Positions 1 to 27,942 of a stretch of 64,000 nt of DNA are shown one piece after another. Source of the DNA: Pterobdella sp. o SKG-2022 (taxonomy: Eukaryota > Annelida > Clitellata > Hirudinida > Piscicolidae); NCBI GenBank assembly GCA_964035795.1, contig OZ038325.1:1420763-1484762 (forward strand). The letters run 5' to 3'. How positions within the stretch are numbered: the stretch's first letter is position 1; each line of letters starts with the position of its first letter. Below the pieces are notes generated by a model. That model did no database searches. It was not told the DNA's origin and saw only the letters and a list, made by a program, of their open reading frames with translations. Made by a program: the position numbers and the translations under genes.

Positions 1-1920
1 CATCGTTGATGCTTAGCGACCAGCAAGATCAGCTGACGAGGTTGGAGGCAGAGCGTGGATACAAGCCCCTCCCTTCTGATGAAGACTGGGCCAGTTGCAT
101 TAGCTTCACCAAAAACGACGTTGTTGGCGGCTTTAATGCTGTTGCTGCTAATGAAGGTTGTTTTTTTGTGGTTCTAGTTGTTGATGGTTGTAGTTGTTGA
201 TGGTTGTAGTTGATATCATATTGTTGTTATATATTATATTCATATTAGATTATACTGCTGTAGGCGCCCCAGTAGCTGTTGTTTCTATTTTTTATTTTGA
301 AACTAAATCAACCTCGATATATCCTATTGTCGATGTTGTTGCTGTTGATTGTGTTTTTTTTATTTCCAAATAAAATCAACTTCAATTTGATTACACCACA
401 GACGTCAAAGGAGACCTTCAACCACAAAATATCCCATCCAAAACTACCCAACCCAACCAATCAAAACCTTTCATTCAAAAGAGCCGATACGCCCTCTCCA
501 GAGTTCCAGACGTTACATCCACCTGGCCTCCCACCAGTGATGAGGCAGGCTTTGGTGTTGGGACTGATGCCATATGTTCGAAGGGTGTTCAAAGTAGCCT
601 ATTCAACCTAGCGAATCTTAGCACCACCACTACGCCATCGTCTTCTACTTCTTACAAGAATTTCACTGGTATCTGGTGATTTGATTAGTGTCGTGGGCTT
701 TCATGTGAGCCTATAAGTTGGATTCTTAGTTAAGTCTTTTCAACCATTATGCCTCTGTATAATAATCTATATATGTTTGCCGTACAAAAAATATTTTTAT
801 TTGAAATTATTATCACTATACCCCTCAACCAACCAAGTTAATAGAACGCCATCACCCACAGATCTGCCACTACAAACACCTCGGATGGCCTCAAACGCCG
901 AAGAGGGCATCGCACCGCTGCCTGAAGACCTGGGCCAGGCTGGGGCGGCGTCTGAGGCACAGAAGAGTGTGGGGCGCGATGGCGAGCTGATGGTGGTGAG
1001 GTACCTGCAAGAAATCATGAAAATGCCGAACTCTGATATCAGGCAGGTTGTATCGATGTTTTGGCGTCTAATCCATCTAGCAGGCAAACGGATGTAATAC
1101 AATGATGATGATGAAGAAGATGATAATAATAATAATAATGATGATGATGAGAGTTTGGGTGGTCTTTTTATCCGTATAGCATTCAGTGCATAATAAAATT
1201 TTAATCTAATGCGTTTGCTATCGGTAATGTTACATTAAGGATAACATTATTAATGCTTCATCCCTTTTGCAGGTGATTCATATGAATGCTAATGAAGATA
1301 CTGTTGCTCCCTTTGATGTCAAGGTGGGTTCGTTGTGTGTGTTTTGTTCAAATTAATGCTATTATGAAAATAGGTGTTAACCATGAGGGTAGTGGTGATG
1401 ATAACATTTCATTACGTTATGAAACAGTTTTCTAATTTATACGAACTTTTGATTTGATTTTACACTAGTCACAATAATACGAGTGTATTTAGGAGCACAA
1501 ATAAATTTTATTGAGATACAAAGCTTTTCGTTAACTAAGTAACATTTTCAAGTAAACTTTTAGTTTACGAAGCTGGTATGTTTGTGAGGAAAAAAATGTC
1601 TCATTAAGCCAAACTACGCAGTTTCTTTCCTAACCTACCTTGTGCATTTAATCTTGGCTTATTGAAATTCACAGGTAGTGCTGAGTAGCGGTAGAGAGGT
1701 CTTTATAGAAGTGAAAGCAACCTCGGGCCAAAATAAACGTTGGTTCGAGGTGAGTCTTCAAGAGTTGTCATATGCTGTAAGGTATGGAAAAGATTATCAT
1801 GTGTACAGAGTTTCTGGCGTGGGGAGAAATGATGCTAAGTTGCTGAGAATTGAGAACCTGAAGGAGACATTGATCTCAAAACAAGCCAGACTGGCCGTTG
1901 TGCTTAATGCTCCAAAGTAG
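1..1920 (+). CDS. C-terminal part of a NOV (DUF3883) domain protein, 5' end outside the window
   Basis: Five exons are visible: 1-156 (open at the left edge), 402-668, 862-1046, 1273-1323 and 1675-1920 (stop TAG). All junctions are GT-AG and phases agree. The early part is hydrophilic and rich in Ser, Thr and Pro. The last three exons encode the NOV/DUF3883 fold: a GRDGELMVVRYLQE helix, then NEDTVAPFDVKV, then the core strand VFIEVKATSG, then WFEVSLQELSYA and YHVYRVSGVG. The IEVKxT motif resembles the metal-binding part of restriction-endonuclease-like folds and is typical of the family found in plant NO VEIN and many animal proteins. Those proteins often carry an upstream GHKL ATPase domain, which would lie outside this window. 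Biochemical role unknown. It is convergent with EBP2, stop-to-stop distance 324 bp. Confidence 0.72.
247..281. repeat. Partial copy of the palindromic-end repeat
   Basis: AGATTATACTGCTGTAGGCG then CCCCAGTAGCTG: the left arm of the hairpin found complete at 2687-2739 and 57940-57992. It lies in the first intron of the NOV-domain gene. Confidence 0.75.
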
Positions 1921-2244
1921 ATGAGGGTTGAGTGGGGTGCATACCACAGCATTATTAATGATGTGCCAGTTTAAATATGGCGAGAGATAGTTTAAAAGTG
2001 ATGGTAGTTACTGCTGTATAGATTCTCTAATCTAACAATGCGTGTGATGTATTATTGTGTCTTCATGCAGGTGTTTTTTAGGGGTTTAACACATTAAATG
2101 TGATATTGGCGTGTTAGTTTTTTGTAAAATTTGGAAACTGAACCGTATACGTTTTACACTTTATGCTTTTATTAGGGAAATACATTTAAATTTCGAGTTT
2201 TTATTCATTAAGTTCAGTTTATTAAAAAAAATGAAATCTTTAAA
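1921..2244. other. Short convergent intergenic spacer
   Basis: This is the 324-bp gap between the stop of the NOV-domain gene (+) and the stop of EBP2 (-). It must hold both 3' UTRs. No ORF or repeat of note is seen and no canonical AATAAA is obvious for the left gene before the EBP2 coding region, so the two transcripts may overlap at their 3' ends. Confidence 0.5.
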
Positions 2245-4684
2245 TTATTTTCCTTTCTTTTTGACTCTTCTATTGCGTTTGTTTTTATTTTTCATCGGCC
2301 TTCTGTCGTTTTTCTGCGGTTAATTTTAATTAAAATAATATCAAAAAATAGATTTGATAATTGAAATAAAAAAATCTAATTTGTCTAAACCAAATTATAT
2401 CTTATAATTAATCACTTACTATTATGATATCATTAATATCATTTTAGGCATAATCATCACCATCTCAATTATCAATCCCCTCCACCGCATTGCAATCATT
2501 ACCAAACCATCATTGTTATACTAACAAGAGCTTTGTTATCAAAGTCATCTAGACTGTCCCTTGTATTCGCTTTTGACCTCTTCTTCTGCCCTCCGAATCC
2601 GTACTTCTCATTCTTGAATTTCCGTTTCTTACCCACTCTGCGGATTGATTTCATTGGTACGTTTTAAAACATGAAAAGAAATTCTTAGATTATACTGCTA
2701 TGAGTGTCCCAGTAGCTGGGGTATACAGCAGTCGGCTCAAGTTTTAAGTTCATTTATGGAAATCTATTAGGGGTGTCTAATTGGTAGAATCAATTTGATG
2801 GGATTTAACCCATAACCAATTATCTTTCATCAATGAAAAACCTATCAGAAAATACGACTTTAATAAAAGTTTCGGCTCAAGATTAGAGTAATCCTGTGTG
2901 AATAATGAATTTTGTCAGTAAAGTGAACCCTTGCTAAAGAAAGACAGGCCATTAAGCAGATTTGATTGAACTTAAGGACTATCAGCAAAATATCATTAAA
3001 ACGAAATTCAGAACCGACTTTTTATCCTCTTTGTTGTATAAAGACTTGTTAACAGCAGCTTTAGTTCTAGACTTGACATTCTCTTCTTCATCATCATCAT
3101 CATTTTGAGGACCCCCTGTGAAACTACTGGACAGTTTCATGTCATTCTGACCTGTGTGTGTGGGATTGTGTCCGATATCAGTGTTAGTGATTGGCGGTTG
3201 TGTGTGGTTGGTGTATGTGAGATCATGTCATCTGTAATGTAGTGGTTGGTAGTTATCTTGTGTTTGAGATAAATGTATGCCAAGAAAATCTGTTATATTT
3301 CTAAAAAATACATCAAATTTAATGATTTTGTTTAAATTACCACCAACCCAACTTATATTTCTTTTTTGCTTTCATTAGTGCTTCCTTGTTCTCCAACTTC
3401 TCTTTTCGTTTGGTTGCCTTTGCTTCTTTATCTGCCTGCAATGTAGCTCCAATTAGATACAGGTGCATATGTCAAAATTTAATATCTGATTTTATCTCCA
3501 CTATGGAGTGTCCAGATTTATTCCATTTAAAGAAAAATTAATGAAAATTGATAGAACTGCATGAAAACAACTGAAGATTAATTAACACAGACCAATTTCT
3601 TGAACTTTCTTGCTTCTCGTTGCTTCTTCATCTGCTCCGACTTCTCCTTGCGTGCCTTCAAACTCAAGATGTTCTCCTTCACCTTGTATTCAAATAATCA
3701 AACTTCACTTAATTCTATACATTAGTAGCATTTTACCTTCGTTATCGATTTAACTTTTAATTTTCAATGAATAGGAATTTGTAAAGCAACAATTAAAGAA
3801 ACTAATTTAAAACAATGATGATGTTTATAACAACACCAACCTTCTTCATATGCTCATCACTCTTGACCATCTCTGCAAAGTAGTCCTCAGGCCTCTTGGT
3901 TCTGATGTTGTTCTTGTGTAACATGGGGATGGCTTTGAGTACTGCTGCTTGTGTCTGTCTATAACTGTGGGTAAGATTTATATTGATTTTTCAGGTTTAA
4001 ATTAGCAGTGAAAATTTTCAAATGAATATACAAACAATTATTTTTAGTAGATTATATTATGTGAGCCCTCTTGAAAAGGGAAAACTGACATAAAACGATA
4101 ATGATGATGATTACTTAAATGTTCAAAAATATTGTATACATAAACAAGTCTGTTTTTTTAACATAAGATAGCATGAACAAGATTCATATGAACACATATA
4201 GTATGAACCATAAATTCTCCATTTTGAGTTCATCATCTTCAGCCTCAACCTCTCCTTCTGAGGTCCTTGGTCTAACCAAAGCTTCCACACTTATGTGTAG
4301 AGTTTCTTGCCAAGGAAGTTTCCTTTGGAAACTTTTCAAAATAGCTTCCAACTCCACCTATTTGGTGTAACATATAATGATGGTTGAATATTAGAAGGTA
4401 TGTAGTTGAAATTATACCTTATTATTTGCATAAGTTGTGGTGATTTTTTCTTTTTCAACAACTATATCTTTGAGAAGACCTTTTTGGAACGCTATTTGCA
4501 ACTTTGATATTTAGAAATAGAAAATAATGAAAGTGAACTTATAGTATTCCTTATTCTTAAATATTGTTAGGTAATTAAAAAGGTTTACTTCTTTGTCGGA
4601 ATCATCACTTTCACTACCTACAACGTCATCATTTTTTATTTTTTCATCGTCAATCTCTGATTCCATTGACTCATCGCTACTCAT
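2245..4684 (-). CDS. EBNA1BP2: rRNA-processing protein EBP2 (EBNA1-binding protein 2 homologue)
   Basis: Nucleolar protein needed for 27S pre-rRNA processing and 60S subunit assembly (family knowledge). Nine exons on the minus strand: 4684-4589, 4501-4418, 4357-4209, 3964-3841, 3682-3593, 3435-3348, 3115-3019, 2637-2526 and 2313-2245, giving about 302 aa, close to the human length (306). Features in order: an acidic N-terminus (MSSDESMESEIDDEK), the LQIAFQKGLLK segment, the family core YRQTQAAVLKAIP followed by TKRPEDYFAEMVKSD, a long Lys/Arg/Glu coiled coil, a second acidic patch, the signature KFKNEKYGFGGQKKRSK, and a basic C-terminal tail (RRVKKKGK) suited to nucleolar targeting. The donor of exon 7 (AA|GTCGGT) is weak but is the only one that keeps the frame. 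The start is 351 bp from the SF3B1 start on the other strand. Confidence 0.9.
2687..2739. repeat. Palindromic-end repeat (hairpin)
   Basis: TTAGATTATACTGCTATGAG, then CCCAGTAGCTGGG, then TACAGCAGTCGG: two nested pairs of inverted arms around a TAG loop. It lies in an EBP2 intron. This is the solo hairpin end of the family also seen at 17046, 26507 and 57940. Confidence 0.8.
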
Positions 4685-5035
4685 TTTAAAATTAAATTTT
4701 TATAAATTAACAAACACGTGAATGAAGAAAGTTTAAAAGTGAATTCAAGTATGAAGCAATGTTTATAAACTAAAATAAACATTCATTTTTGTTATTTATA
4801 AATTTTATTTATATTATTTTAATCAATAAAATACAACATAAACTAAAAAATTTTTTAAAATATTTTTGGGTTGTGAATACAGACAAACTTGAATGTTTGC
4901 ATTTTAGACCAACAAAAAAACAATAATTTTTCACTATAGAACATTTTTATAGCTTGTGACAATTACTCAAATTTATTCAAATTAATTTAATTTTGTTTTT
5001 TAGTTATATCCTTTGACAAATTCATAAAAAACAAA
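4685..5035. promoter_or_regulatory. Shared divergent promoter, EBP2 / SF3B1
   Basis: Only 351 bp separate the two initiator ATGs, so this interval must hold both 5' UTRs and both core promoters. It is very AT-rich. A palindromic CACGTG E-box lies at 4715-4720, beside the EBP2 start; such E-boxes are common in growth-related ribosome-biogenesis promoters (general knowledge). No clear TATA box at a convincing distance can be assigned, because TATA-like words are expected by chance in such DNA. Confidence 0.5.
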
Positions 5036-8000
5036 ATGGCTTCCGGTCGAGATTGTGAGTATAACGCTTTATTGAAAACTTTTCTAATTTCAAATAACTA
5101 TTGTTTCAGTTTCATTAATATTACAAACGAGCTTTTTTCTACTCAGCAAACAAAGAAAATAAGATGGTATGGATGCCATCGTATTATGACACAAACGACA
5201 AGGGTGATGGAGCTTTGAGTCGTGTCGCTTATGATCATGAGGTTAATAATTACTCTATCTCCAATGTTATTTAAACTAATTGCATTCATATTCTAAGCAT
5301 ATTTTGTTTTTTGCATTACCTACATTATTAAAATGAAAATCAGATTGATGAAGAAGATGAAGATGCGGATGAGGTTGTCAGTGAAACACCCAAAGCCTCT
5401 GAAATACAAGTTAATTTAGTTTATTTCATGAATAATAATCTTTGTCATCATGTACCAACGTTATATAAAATAAACTTGTCATGTTTTATACCAATAAAAA
5501 TTTTGTAAAATATCTTCAACATATTAAAATTTTCAAAACTATCAATCAAACATCAGGATTTTGATCCAATGGCAGAACATAGGGTGCCAAAAATAGCTGA
5601 TAGAGAGGATGAATACCTCGGTAGAAGGCGATTGCTGGCTATATCTCCTGCTCGCCATGATCCTTTTGCTCCTGGTTTGCTTCATTCGCTTGATTTTTTT
5701 TGATACAACCAAAACTAAAAATCTGTTATTAAACAAATTTAATGTAATACATAGAATAGTTTATTTACTTATATATTCTATGTAGAAAAATTAATAAAAA
5801 ATATGTATTTAAAAACATATAACCTAAATAATAAACTTGAGTTAAGTGGATACTACCACTTTCCACAGCATTCCCGAGCATGGAAGAACTATTGTAGTCT
5901 AATTGGGTGCAAATTTTATAATAATGTTTGTGCTGTGTGTATTAAACTTGTGTGTGATATTCTGTGTTTGTATATGCAAATAGGTAGATGATAAACATTT
6001 ACTAATAAACGAGATTGCATTTTACCTAGGTGGTGGTCCAGGAATCAACACTGATGCTTCTACATCAACATTTCACCATTTAATCACTTTAATTACAACA
6101 CCCGTCTAATTAGCTGATTTTAATAATTGTTTGATTCAATTTAGTCACCCATTATGCATCATTTAGGTGTTATTATTGATCTTTAATCACTAATATACAC
6201 CATTGATACATGGCAGGAGGTCAAACACCTGACATCACATCTGAGAGGAGGACATATGCACACATCATGACTGAAAATGAACAACAAAAACAAAAGGTAT
6301 GTGCTTTTGGGGTCTTAAAATTTGTTTTCAACTTTTTATTGGAATTTTAAAAAAATTATTGGTTTTTATGGAAAATTATTAGCTTTTATGTAAATTTATA
6401 GTACAATATCACTTAAATATCTGAAAATAATAAACTTAATAAATGTCAATCAAAGCGTAATATCAACAAATGAGAGATCATGTAAATATTTCAATATCTT
6501 CAAATAATGGACCACAGAGAATGTTGTTGGAGCAGATGAAGAATAAGGCCCAGGATGGCACCCTCAAGTCCATCCCTGCACAACAACAAGCAGCTAATCG
6601 TAAAAAGCGTCGATGGGATCAAGTGACTGAACCAGCAGGCACTACACCACAGTCCAAAAGGTCCAACTGGGATGAAGCCATGACTCCTGCCATAGGGTCT
6701 CAATGGGCAGAAACACCTGGCAGAATGAAGGGCTCAGAAACTCCCGGTGCTACTCCCGGAGGATCTCAGCGCATGTGGGATGCCACTCCAGGACATGCAA
6801 CTCCTGGTCATGTTACTCCAGGCAGAGATGGAGTTGTGGGTCAAGCCACACCCTCCTCAAGAAAGAATCGGTGGGATGAGACTCCCAAGACTGAGAGAGG
6901 TTAGATGCATCATTAATTTATTGTTAAAGATTTTAAATCAGCGTATTTTATGGTTTAATTGAATTGATTGTATACTCAAACCATTTTGACACACAGATAC
7001 ACCTGGCCATGGTATGGGTTGGGCAGAGACCCCCAAGGCAGACCGACATCCAGTGGAGGTGATCAAGGAGACTCCAGGAGCGAGCAAGAGGAGGTCTCGA
7101 TGGGATGAGACTCCAGCCTTGGCAACCCCTGGAGGAGGGACCCCTTCAATGACCACACCAGGGGGAGCCACTCCCATGGGCTCTACACCAGGCCCCATGA
7201 CACCCAGTGCTTTCACCCCCTCTCTCAGCACCCCTGTGGGCATCAAAGCCATGGGGCTAGCCACCCCCACACCTGGCCACATGCTGCAGATGACGCCAGA
7301 ACAGAAACAGGCATGGACCTTGCAGAAGGAACTTGATGAGAGGAATCGATACATGACTGATGAGGAGATTGATGCTATTTTGCCTGAGGGATTCAAGGTG
7401 CTGTGGTGCTTTCATCCATGTGTATTTTTTAAAATAAAGTTCAACATGTTATTCTTGAATTTGAATTTGAAACTTTTTTATTTGTTCATCAACCATGAAA
7501 ATCTGCAGATCTTGCCACCACCAGCTGGTTATGTGCCCATAAGGACACCTGGCCGCAAGTTGACAGCTACTCCGACCCCCATGGCAAACACACCAGCAGG
7601 GTTCAGAATACAAACCCCAGATGCTCGCACCCATGTGGTTGATCTGCAACCTCAAGGTGTGTTATTTTGTTTCAACTATTATTCTGTTTAATAGCTTCTA
7701 ATTTTCTCTTTGTAACCCCATAAATATCCCACTATGAAGACGCTAAACGATGATATGATATATATGTAAAAAATAAATGTATATTTTTCTGCTTTCAATA
7801 CTCCTCATTCATATGTAAGTATCACACAATCACCATCATTATAAAAACCCATTTAAAACCCCTCCATCACCACCAGGAAACCTACCTGTAATGAAACCGG
7901 ATGACATGCAATACTTTGACAAGTTGTTGGTGGAGGTGGATGAGGAGTCCTTGTCACCAGAAGAGCAGAAGGAGAGGAGAATCATGAAGTTGCTGCTCAA

Positions 8001-9697
8001 GATCAAGAATGGCACCCCTCCCATGAGAAAGTCTGCTATGAGGCAGGTTCGTAGGGGGCTTTTGGCACTTTAGTTGTTTAATTACTTTACCAAAATGTTC
8101 ATCAATACCACACTAATCATTAAATATGAACATCAAATTAACCACACCATAAACATCATGCACTACCATAATACACTAGGTGACAGACAAAGCTCGAGAG
8201 CTGGGCCCAAGTGCTCTGTTTGACCAGATCCTGCCCCTTCTCATGAGTCCCACCCTGGAGGACCAGGAAAGGCATTTGCTTGTCAAGGTATTTGACATTC
8301 AGTGATGTTATGATGTAGACTTGTCAAGTTAGGACTGATGTTACAATGAACCAATGAGTCATGTAATGTTATGAAATTAATGATGGGTGTAGGTACTTGT
8401 GTTATATCAACATTTTAATATTTCATTATTAAACTCTTAATACTTTATGCTGTGTGAATTATTTTTATTGATATTATATTTTATGGTGGGTGTAGTCCAA
8501 TCAAACCTCTCCCACCCACCAACCCAGGTGATAGATCGCATCCTGTACAAGCTGGATGACCTGGTGCGCCCATATGTACACAAGATCCTGGTGGTGATTG
8601 AGCCTCTGTTGATCGATGAGGACTACTATGCCAGGGTTGAGGGAAGGGAGATCATCTCTAATCTTGCCAAAGCTGCAGGTCTGTGTGTGGAGGGGTGGTG
8701 GGATGGGTTTGAAGAAGATTTTTAGTAGTAATTGATGAGAGTGTATATAGGTGGTGATAGGATTGACTGGTTGTAGTTATCTATCTTTAACATATAGTAT
8801 CACAAACGTATTCCACACTGCACATTGACACTAGAACACACCACTCCCACAACCGCCCACTCAGGTCTGGCGACGATGATCAGTGTGATGAGGCCTGACA
8901 TAGACAACATGGATGAATATGTGAGGAACACCACAGCTCGAGCCTTTGCTGTGGTAGCATCTGCCCTTGGAATCCCATCCCTACTACCTTTCCTCAAGGC
9001 TGTGTGCAAGTCGAAGAAGTCCTGGCAGGCTAGACACACTGGTATTAAGGTGGGTGGTGACGTTGGGTTGAGAATTATTTTTTTTAGTATTTTTAAAGAT
9101 GATTCGAGGTTATTTAAAAATAGATCGTCATCGTCGTTTAGTTTTCTTCACGCTAGCATGGGTTGGATTCTATAAACTAAAACCTGATTGGGTGATTATT
9201 AAGGAACTGATGTGGCTTAAGCTTATTATTATTATTATTATTGCTTAAAGATGGTTTGAATCTATGACTTTAAAACCGGACCATACAGATAGTGCAGCAG
9301 ATCTCCATCTTGTTGGGCTGTGCCATCCTGCCCCATTTGAAGAGTTTAGTGGAGATCATTGAGCATGGGCTGGTGGATGAGCAACAAAAAGTACGAACTA
9401 TCACTGCCTTGGCCTTAGCTGCATTGGCAGAAGCAGCGACTCCATATGGTATTGAGTCTTTCGATTCAGTCCTCAAACCCCTGTGGAAAGGTATAAGACA
9501 GCACAGAGGGAAGGGTTTGGCTGCATTCTTGAAGGCTATTGGGTACTTGATTCCATTGATGGATGGTGAGTACGCCAATTATTATACGAGGGAAGTGATG
9601 TTGATCCTCATCAGAGAGTTCCAGTCGCCTGATGAAGAGATGAAGAAGATTGTGCTCAAGGTGGGTGCTTTAGTGGTTTGTGTGCTGTAATGTGCAG

Positions 9698-9734
<37 letters not shown>

Positions 9735-12700
9735 TTATTTATTTATTTGGTGTTGGAGATTCCTTAAGCAATTGATCCATTAAATAAAATTTCAGAAGTT
9801 TTATTACCAACAAAGCTTTATCAAAAAGCAAATACACACAGGATTCAAAAATCTCAAATACCATTGAAAGTGTATATAATAAAAAAACACTGTCAAAAAA
9901 ATATATATATTGCCAATATATTGCAAACACGTACAAACACAAACCCTTAGGTAGTGAAGCAGTGTTGTGCCACCGATGGTGTTGAGCCAGTGTACATCAA
10001 GGATGAAGTGCTACCCCCCTTTTTCAAGGCATTCTGGAACCAACGTATGGCCCTTGATCGCAGAAACTATCGACAGGTGGCTGGTTGTTGGGGATTATTG
10101 GTTGCTAGTTTTTGTTGAAATTGATTATTTCTTTCATCTTTAATTTTAATTTGTATGAATAGCAAGTATTTTTGGATTCTATTCTACTGATACTATTACT
10201 ATTGCCACAAATGCTTCTATTACTACTGCTACTGCCACTGATACTACTAATACTACTACAACAACAATCAAAACAACAACTCTCAACAGCTGGTCGACAC
10301 AACTGTGGAGATAGCCACAAAGGTGGGAGCTTCAGAGATTGTTGAGAGGATTGTGGATGATCTGAAGGATGAGTCAGAGCAGTATCGAAAGATGGTCATG
10401 GAGACTATTGAGAAGGTGGATGATGTTTGGTTTTTGCTTTGTTTGTCTTCTATGGGGATTTCATTCAAGGGTAGGAGTATGAGAGGAAGATGGTTGTAAT
10501 AAAAAGTTGTATTCGATCAATTGATTTCTTTTTATAGCCTTTTATACCTTTGACAAGGTCAGGGTTTTTAACTTACTCACAAAAGGGTTTTAAGGTGTGG
10601 ATTAAAACACGCCACAGAACTACAAAAACACCTTTTGACCTCTAGGTGCTAGGCAACATGGGCACAGCGGATGTGGATAGTCGACTGGAAGAGCAGCTGA
10701 TTGACGGAAGTTTATACGCATTCCAAGAGCAAACAGCCGAGGATGTGGTGATGTTGAATGGCTTCGGTACAGTGGTGAACTCGCTGGGGAAGAGGGTCAA
10801 GGCATATCTGCCTCAGATCTGTGGAACCATTCTATGGAGGCTTAATAATAAGGCTGCTAAGGTCTGTGTTTTAGTGGGGGAAGGGCTTATGTATGGGTTG
10901 ACGCCTAGGTGTGGCTTTTGATGTTATGGAAAGAATGTGGGCTGGTGCTTTAGTGTGTGTTTTGATGTTTTAATTGGGGAAAGGATGAATGCTGGAGCTT
11001 TTAATGTTTCATTTTTGGAGATGGATGCTGGGTGTATACAATGGTAGTAAAAATAGTGACCTGATGATGATGCTACAGGTGAGACAGCAGTCAGCTGACT
11101 TGATCTCCAGGATCGCCAATGTGATGAAGATATGCCAAGAGGTGAGTGACATGATTAACATCATTATCATCAACTATTCATCAATAACTTCTCTTCATCA
11201 TCCATCATAGTACTCACCTCCATTGCATCCACCTTCATTCATCTTTTTCACCCACCCATCCACCAGGAGAAACTGATGGGTCACTTAGGAGTGGTATTAT
11301 ACGAGTACCTAGGTGAGGAGTACCCTGAAGTACTGGGTAGTATACTGGGTGCACTCAAAGCTATTGTGAACGTCATCGGCATGACCAAGATGACTCCACC
11401 CATCAAGGACCTCCTACCCAGACTCACTCCCATCCTCAAAAATCGGTGGGGATTGTGTGCGTTTGTGCTTTTAAATTTCGGTTTTGAATCGACGGAATTC
11501 AGAATTAGAGTGTTTTTATGAATGGAAGTATTAGGTGGAGTTTATCATGCTTGTATAATCAAATGGAAAATCATTTTAATGGTGTTTAAGAGGAACTATT
11601 TAATAAATTTTTCAGTCACTTACTCTGGCGCTATAAAACGACCATCTTCACTATCAACCCATTCACACCACAGACATGAGAAGGTGCAGGAAAACTGCAT
11701 AGACCTGGTGGGAAGGATAGCAGATCGAGGAGCAGAATATGTCTCAGCCAGAGAGTGGATGCGTATCTGTTTCGAGTTGCTGGAGTTGATCAAAGCACAC
11801 AAAAAGGCCATCAGACGAGCCACTGTGAACACCTTTGGCTACATCGCCAAAGCTATCGGGCCTCATGATGTGCTGGCCACCCTACTCAACAATCTCAAGG
11901 TTTGTATTATTGTTATTATTGCTTTTTGTTTAGCATAATATATAACTTGAGAAGTTTTTATTTGGTTTTGGATTTTTTTGTATTTATTAAGATGACTACT
12001 TGATAAGGTGCAAGAGAGGCAGAACAGAGTGTGCACAACAGTGGCTATTGCCATTGTGGCAGAGACATGCTCTCCCTTCACAGTGCTACCTGGCCTCATG
12101 AATGAATACAGGGTTCCCGAGCTCAACGTGCAGAATGGCGTCTTGAAGGCGCTGTCCTTCATGTTTGAGTACATAGGTGAGATGGGCAAGGATTACGTGT
12201 ATGCAGTGACGCCCCTGCTCGAGGATGCTCTGATGGACAGAGACCTGGTGCACCGACAGACCGCCATGACTGCCGTTGCTCATCTGGCCCTCGGAGTGAG
12301 GGGACTGGGTTGTGAAGATTCCTTGACGCATTTGTTGAATTATGTGTGGCCCAATATTTTTGAGACCTCCCCCCACGTTATTCAGGCCTTCATGTTTGCC
12401 ATTGAGGGATTCAGGGTGGCACTTGGTCCTGGAGTCTTACTACAATACACTCTGCAGGTCTGTCTTCACTTAAATAAGCATTTAATTGCTTGTGGTGGCT
12501 ATTAACTTAATAAGATTTGTCGTAATTAGTTTTGCTACCAGTTATTTAACGATTTTGGAAATGGTTTTGAAAAAATTTGTTCTCAAAACTATATTACATC
12601 ATCCAGGGCCTGTTCCACCCGGCCCGCAAGGTGAGGGACGTTTATTGGAAGGTGTACAACAGCATCTACATAGGAGCCCAAGATGCTCTTATCCCGTACT

Positions 12701-12765
12701 ATCCCACCATCAAAAACGACCAAAAAAATAACTATCTCCGATATGAACTCACCTATATGCTTTAG
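5036..12765 (+). CDS. SF3B1: Splicing factor 3B subunit 1 (SF3b155), complete
   Basis: Core U2 snRNP protein that clamps the branch-site helix during spliceosome assembly. Twenty-one exons: 5036-5054, 5147-5241, 5344-5409, 5557-5674, 6217-6296, 6518-6899, 6997-7397, 7509-7656, 7877-8046, 8180-8287, 8528-8678, 8865-9049, 9289-9660, 9951-10076, 10290-10415, 10646-10861, 11079-11141, 11267-11445, 11674-11899, 12008-12457 and 12607-12765. Phases close to 1,279 aa (human 1,304). The N-terminal third has U2AF-ligand motifs of the R-W-D/N type (KKRRWDQ, RSNWDE, NRWDE, SRWDE) and many TPG repeats that are CDK phosphorylation targets. From about residue 430 the HEAT superhelix is almost identical to vertebrate SF3B1, including [10 protein letters not shown], the loop holding the human K700 cancer hotspot. 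The extreme N-terminus (MASGRDSNKEN) is divergent and short. A poly(A) signal AATAAA is at 12955-12960. Confidence 0.97.
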
Positions 12766-13448
12766 CCCATTTGTGCTTATGATGACTAATATGAAATAGT
12801 GTTATCATTTTATCAATTTTACCCTAGTTTTCGTGTATTTTTTATTCACTTTGTTATGACTGTGAAAATGGGAGTTTTTTGAAACAATTAATATTTTTTA
12901 ACAATTCTTTAATGGTGATGTTTAAATTTTAATTAAATTTCAGTGTTATTTAATAATAAAGTACAAATGAATCGAGTTTATAACCACTTGCGTACATTTT
13001 TTACCATTCGATCATAGACCAGATGGCATATATATCGTTCATTAGAGAGATTGTCATATAAACGTGATGAAATAATTTTATAATTTAAGATTCTTCGAAT
13101 TCCGTTTTATTTAATTTCAGTAAATATAAATTAATTTTTAAAAATTGACTATAGTTAAGCGTTACTTATTTAATTGACAGATTTGTCAAAATGGAAATTG
13201 TTCTATTTTTGTCGAATTATAATTTAATTGAAACCAAAAGCTGAAAGTTAACAATAAAAAGCGTTTTAAAACAAAGAAATTAAGAGATATTGTGACTGCG
13301 CTCAAATACACAGTTTTTGCGTACGTTACGTAGAATTAATTCAAGGCTGGGTCGTCTTGAAAGACCGCTACACACTAATGATTTTATAGCTGAGATTTAC
13401 TGAAATTCATAACCATAGAGTCAAAAACGTTATTTCTTTTGCCTTCAA
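12766..13448. other. Intergenic region SF3B1 to CACNB
   Basis: Holds the SF3B1 3' UTR with AATAAA at 12955-12960 and then the upstream region of the calcium-channel gene. The DNA is AT-rich. A slightly GC-richer stretch at about 13300-13390 may belong to the CACNB promoter or 5' UTR. No other gene or repeat is apparent. Confidence 0.5.

Positions 13449-27942
<14,494 letters not shown>

Noticed and set aside
6030..6070. Extra SF3B1 exon after the acceptor CCTAG at about 6029
   Set aside because: The exon at 5557-5674 joins 6217-6296 in phase with a family-typical sequence; including 6030 onward gives no conserved residues and no good donor.
6938..7396. 152-aa minus-strand ORF with GVxPxGV repeats
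   Set aside because: Antisense of the SF3B1 TPG repeat exon.
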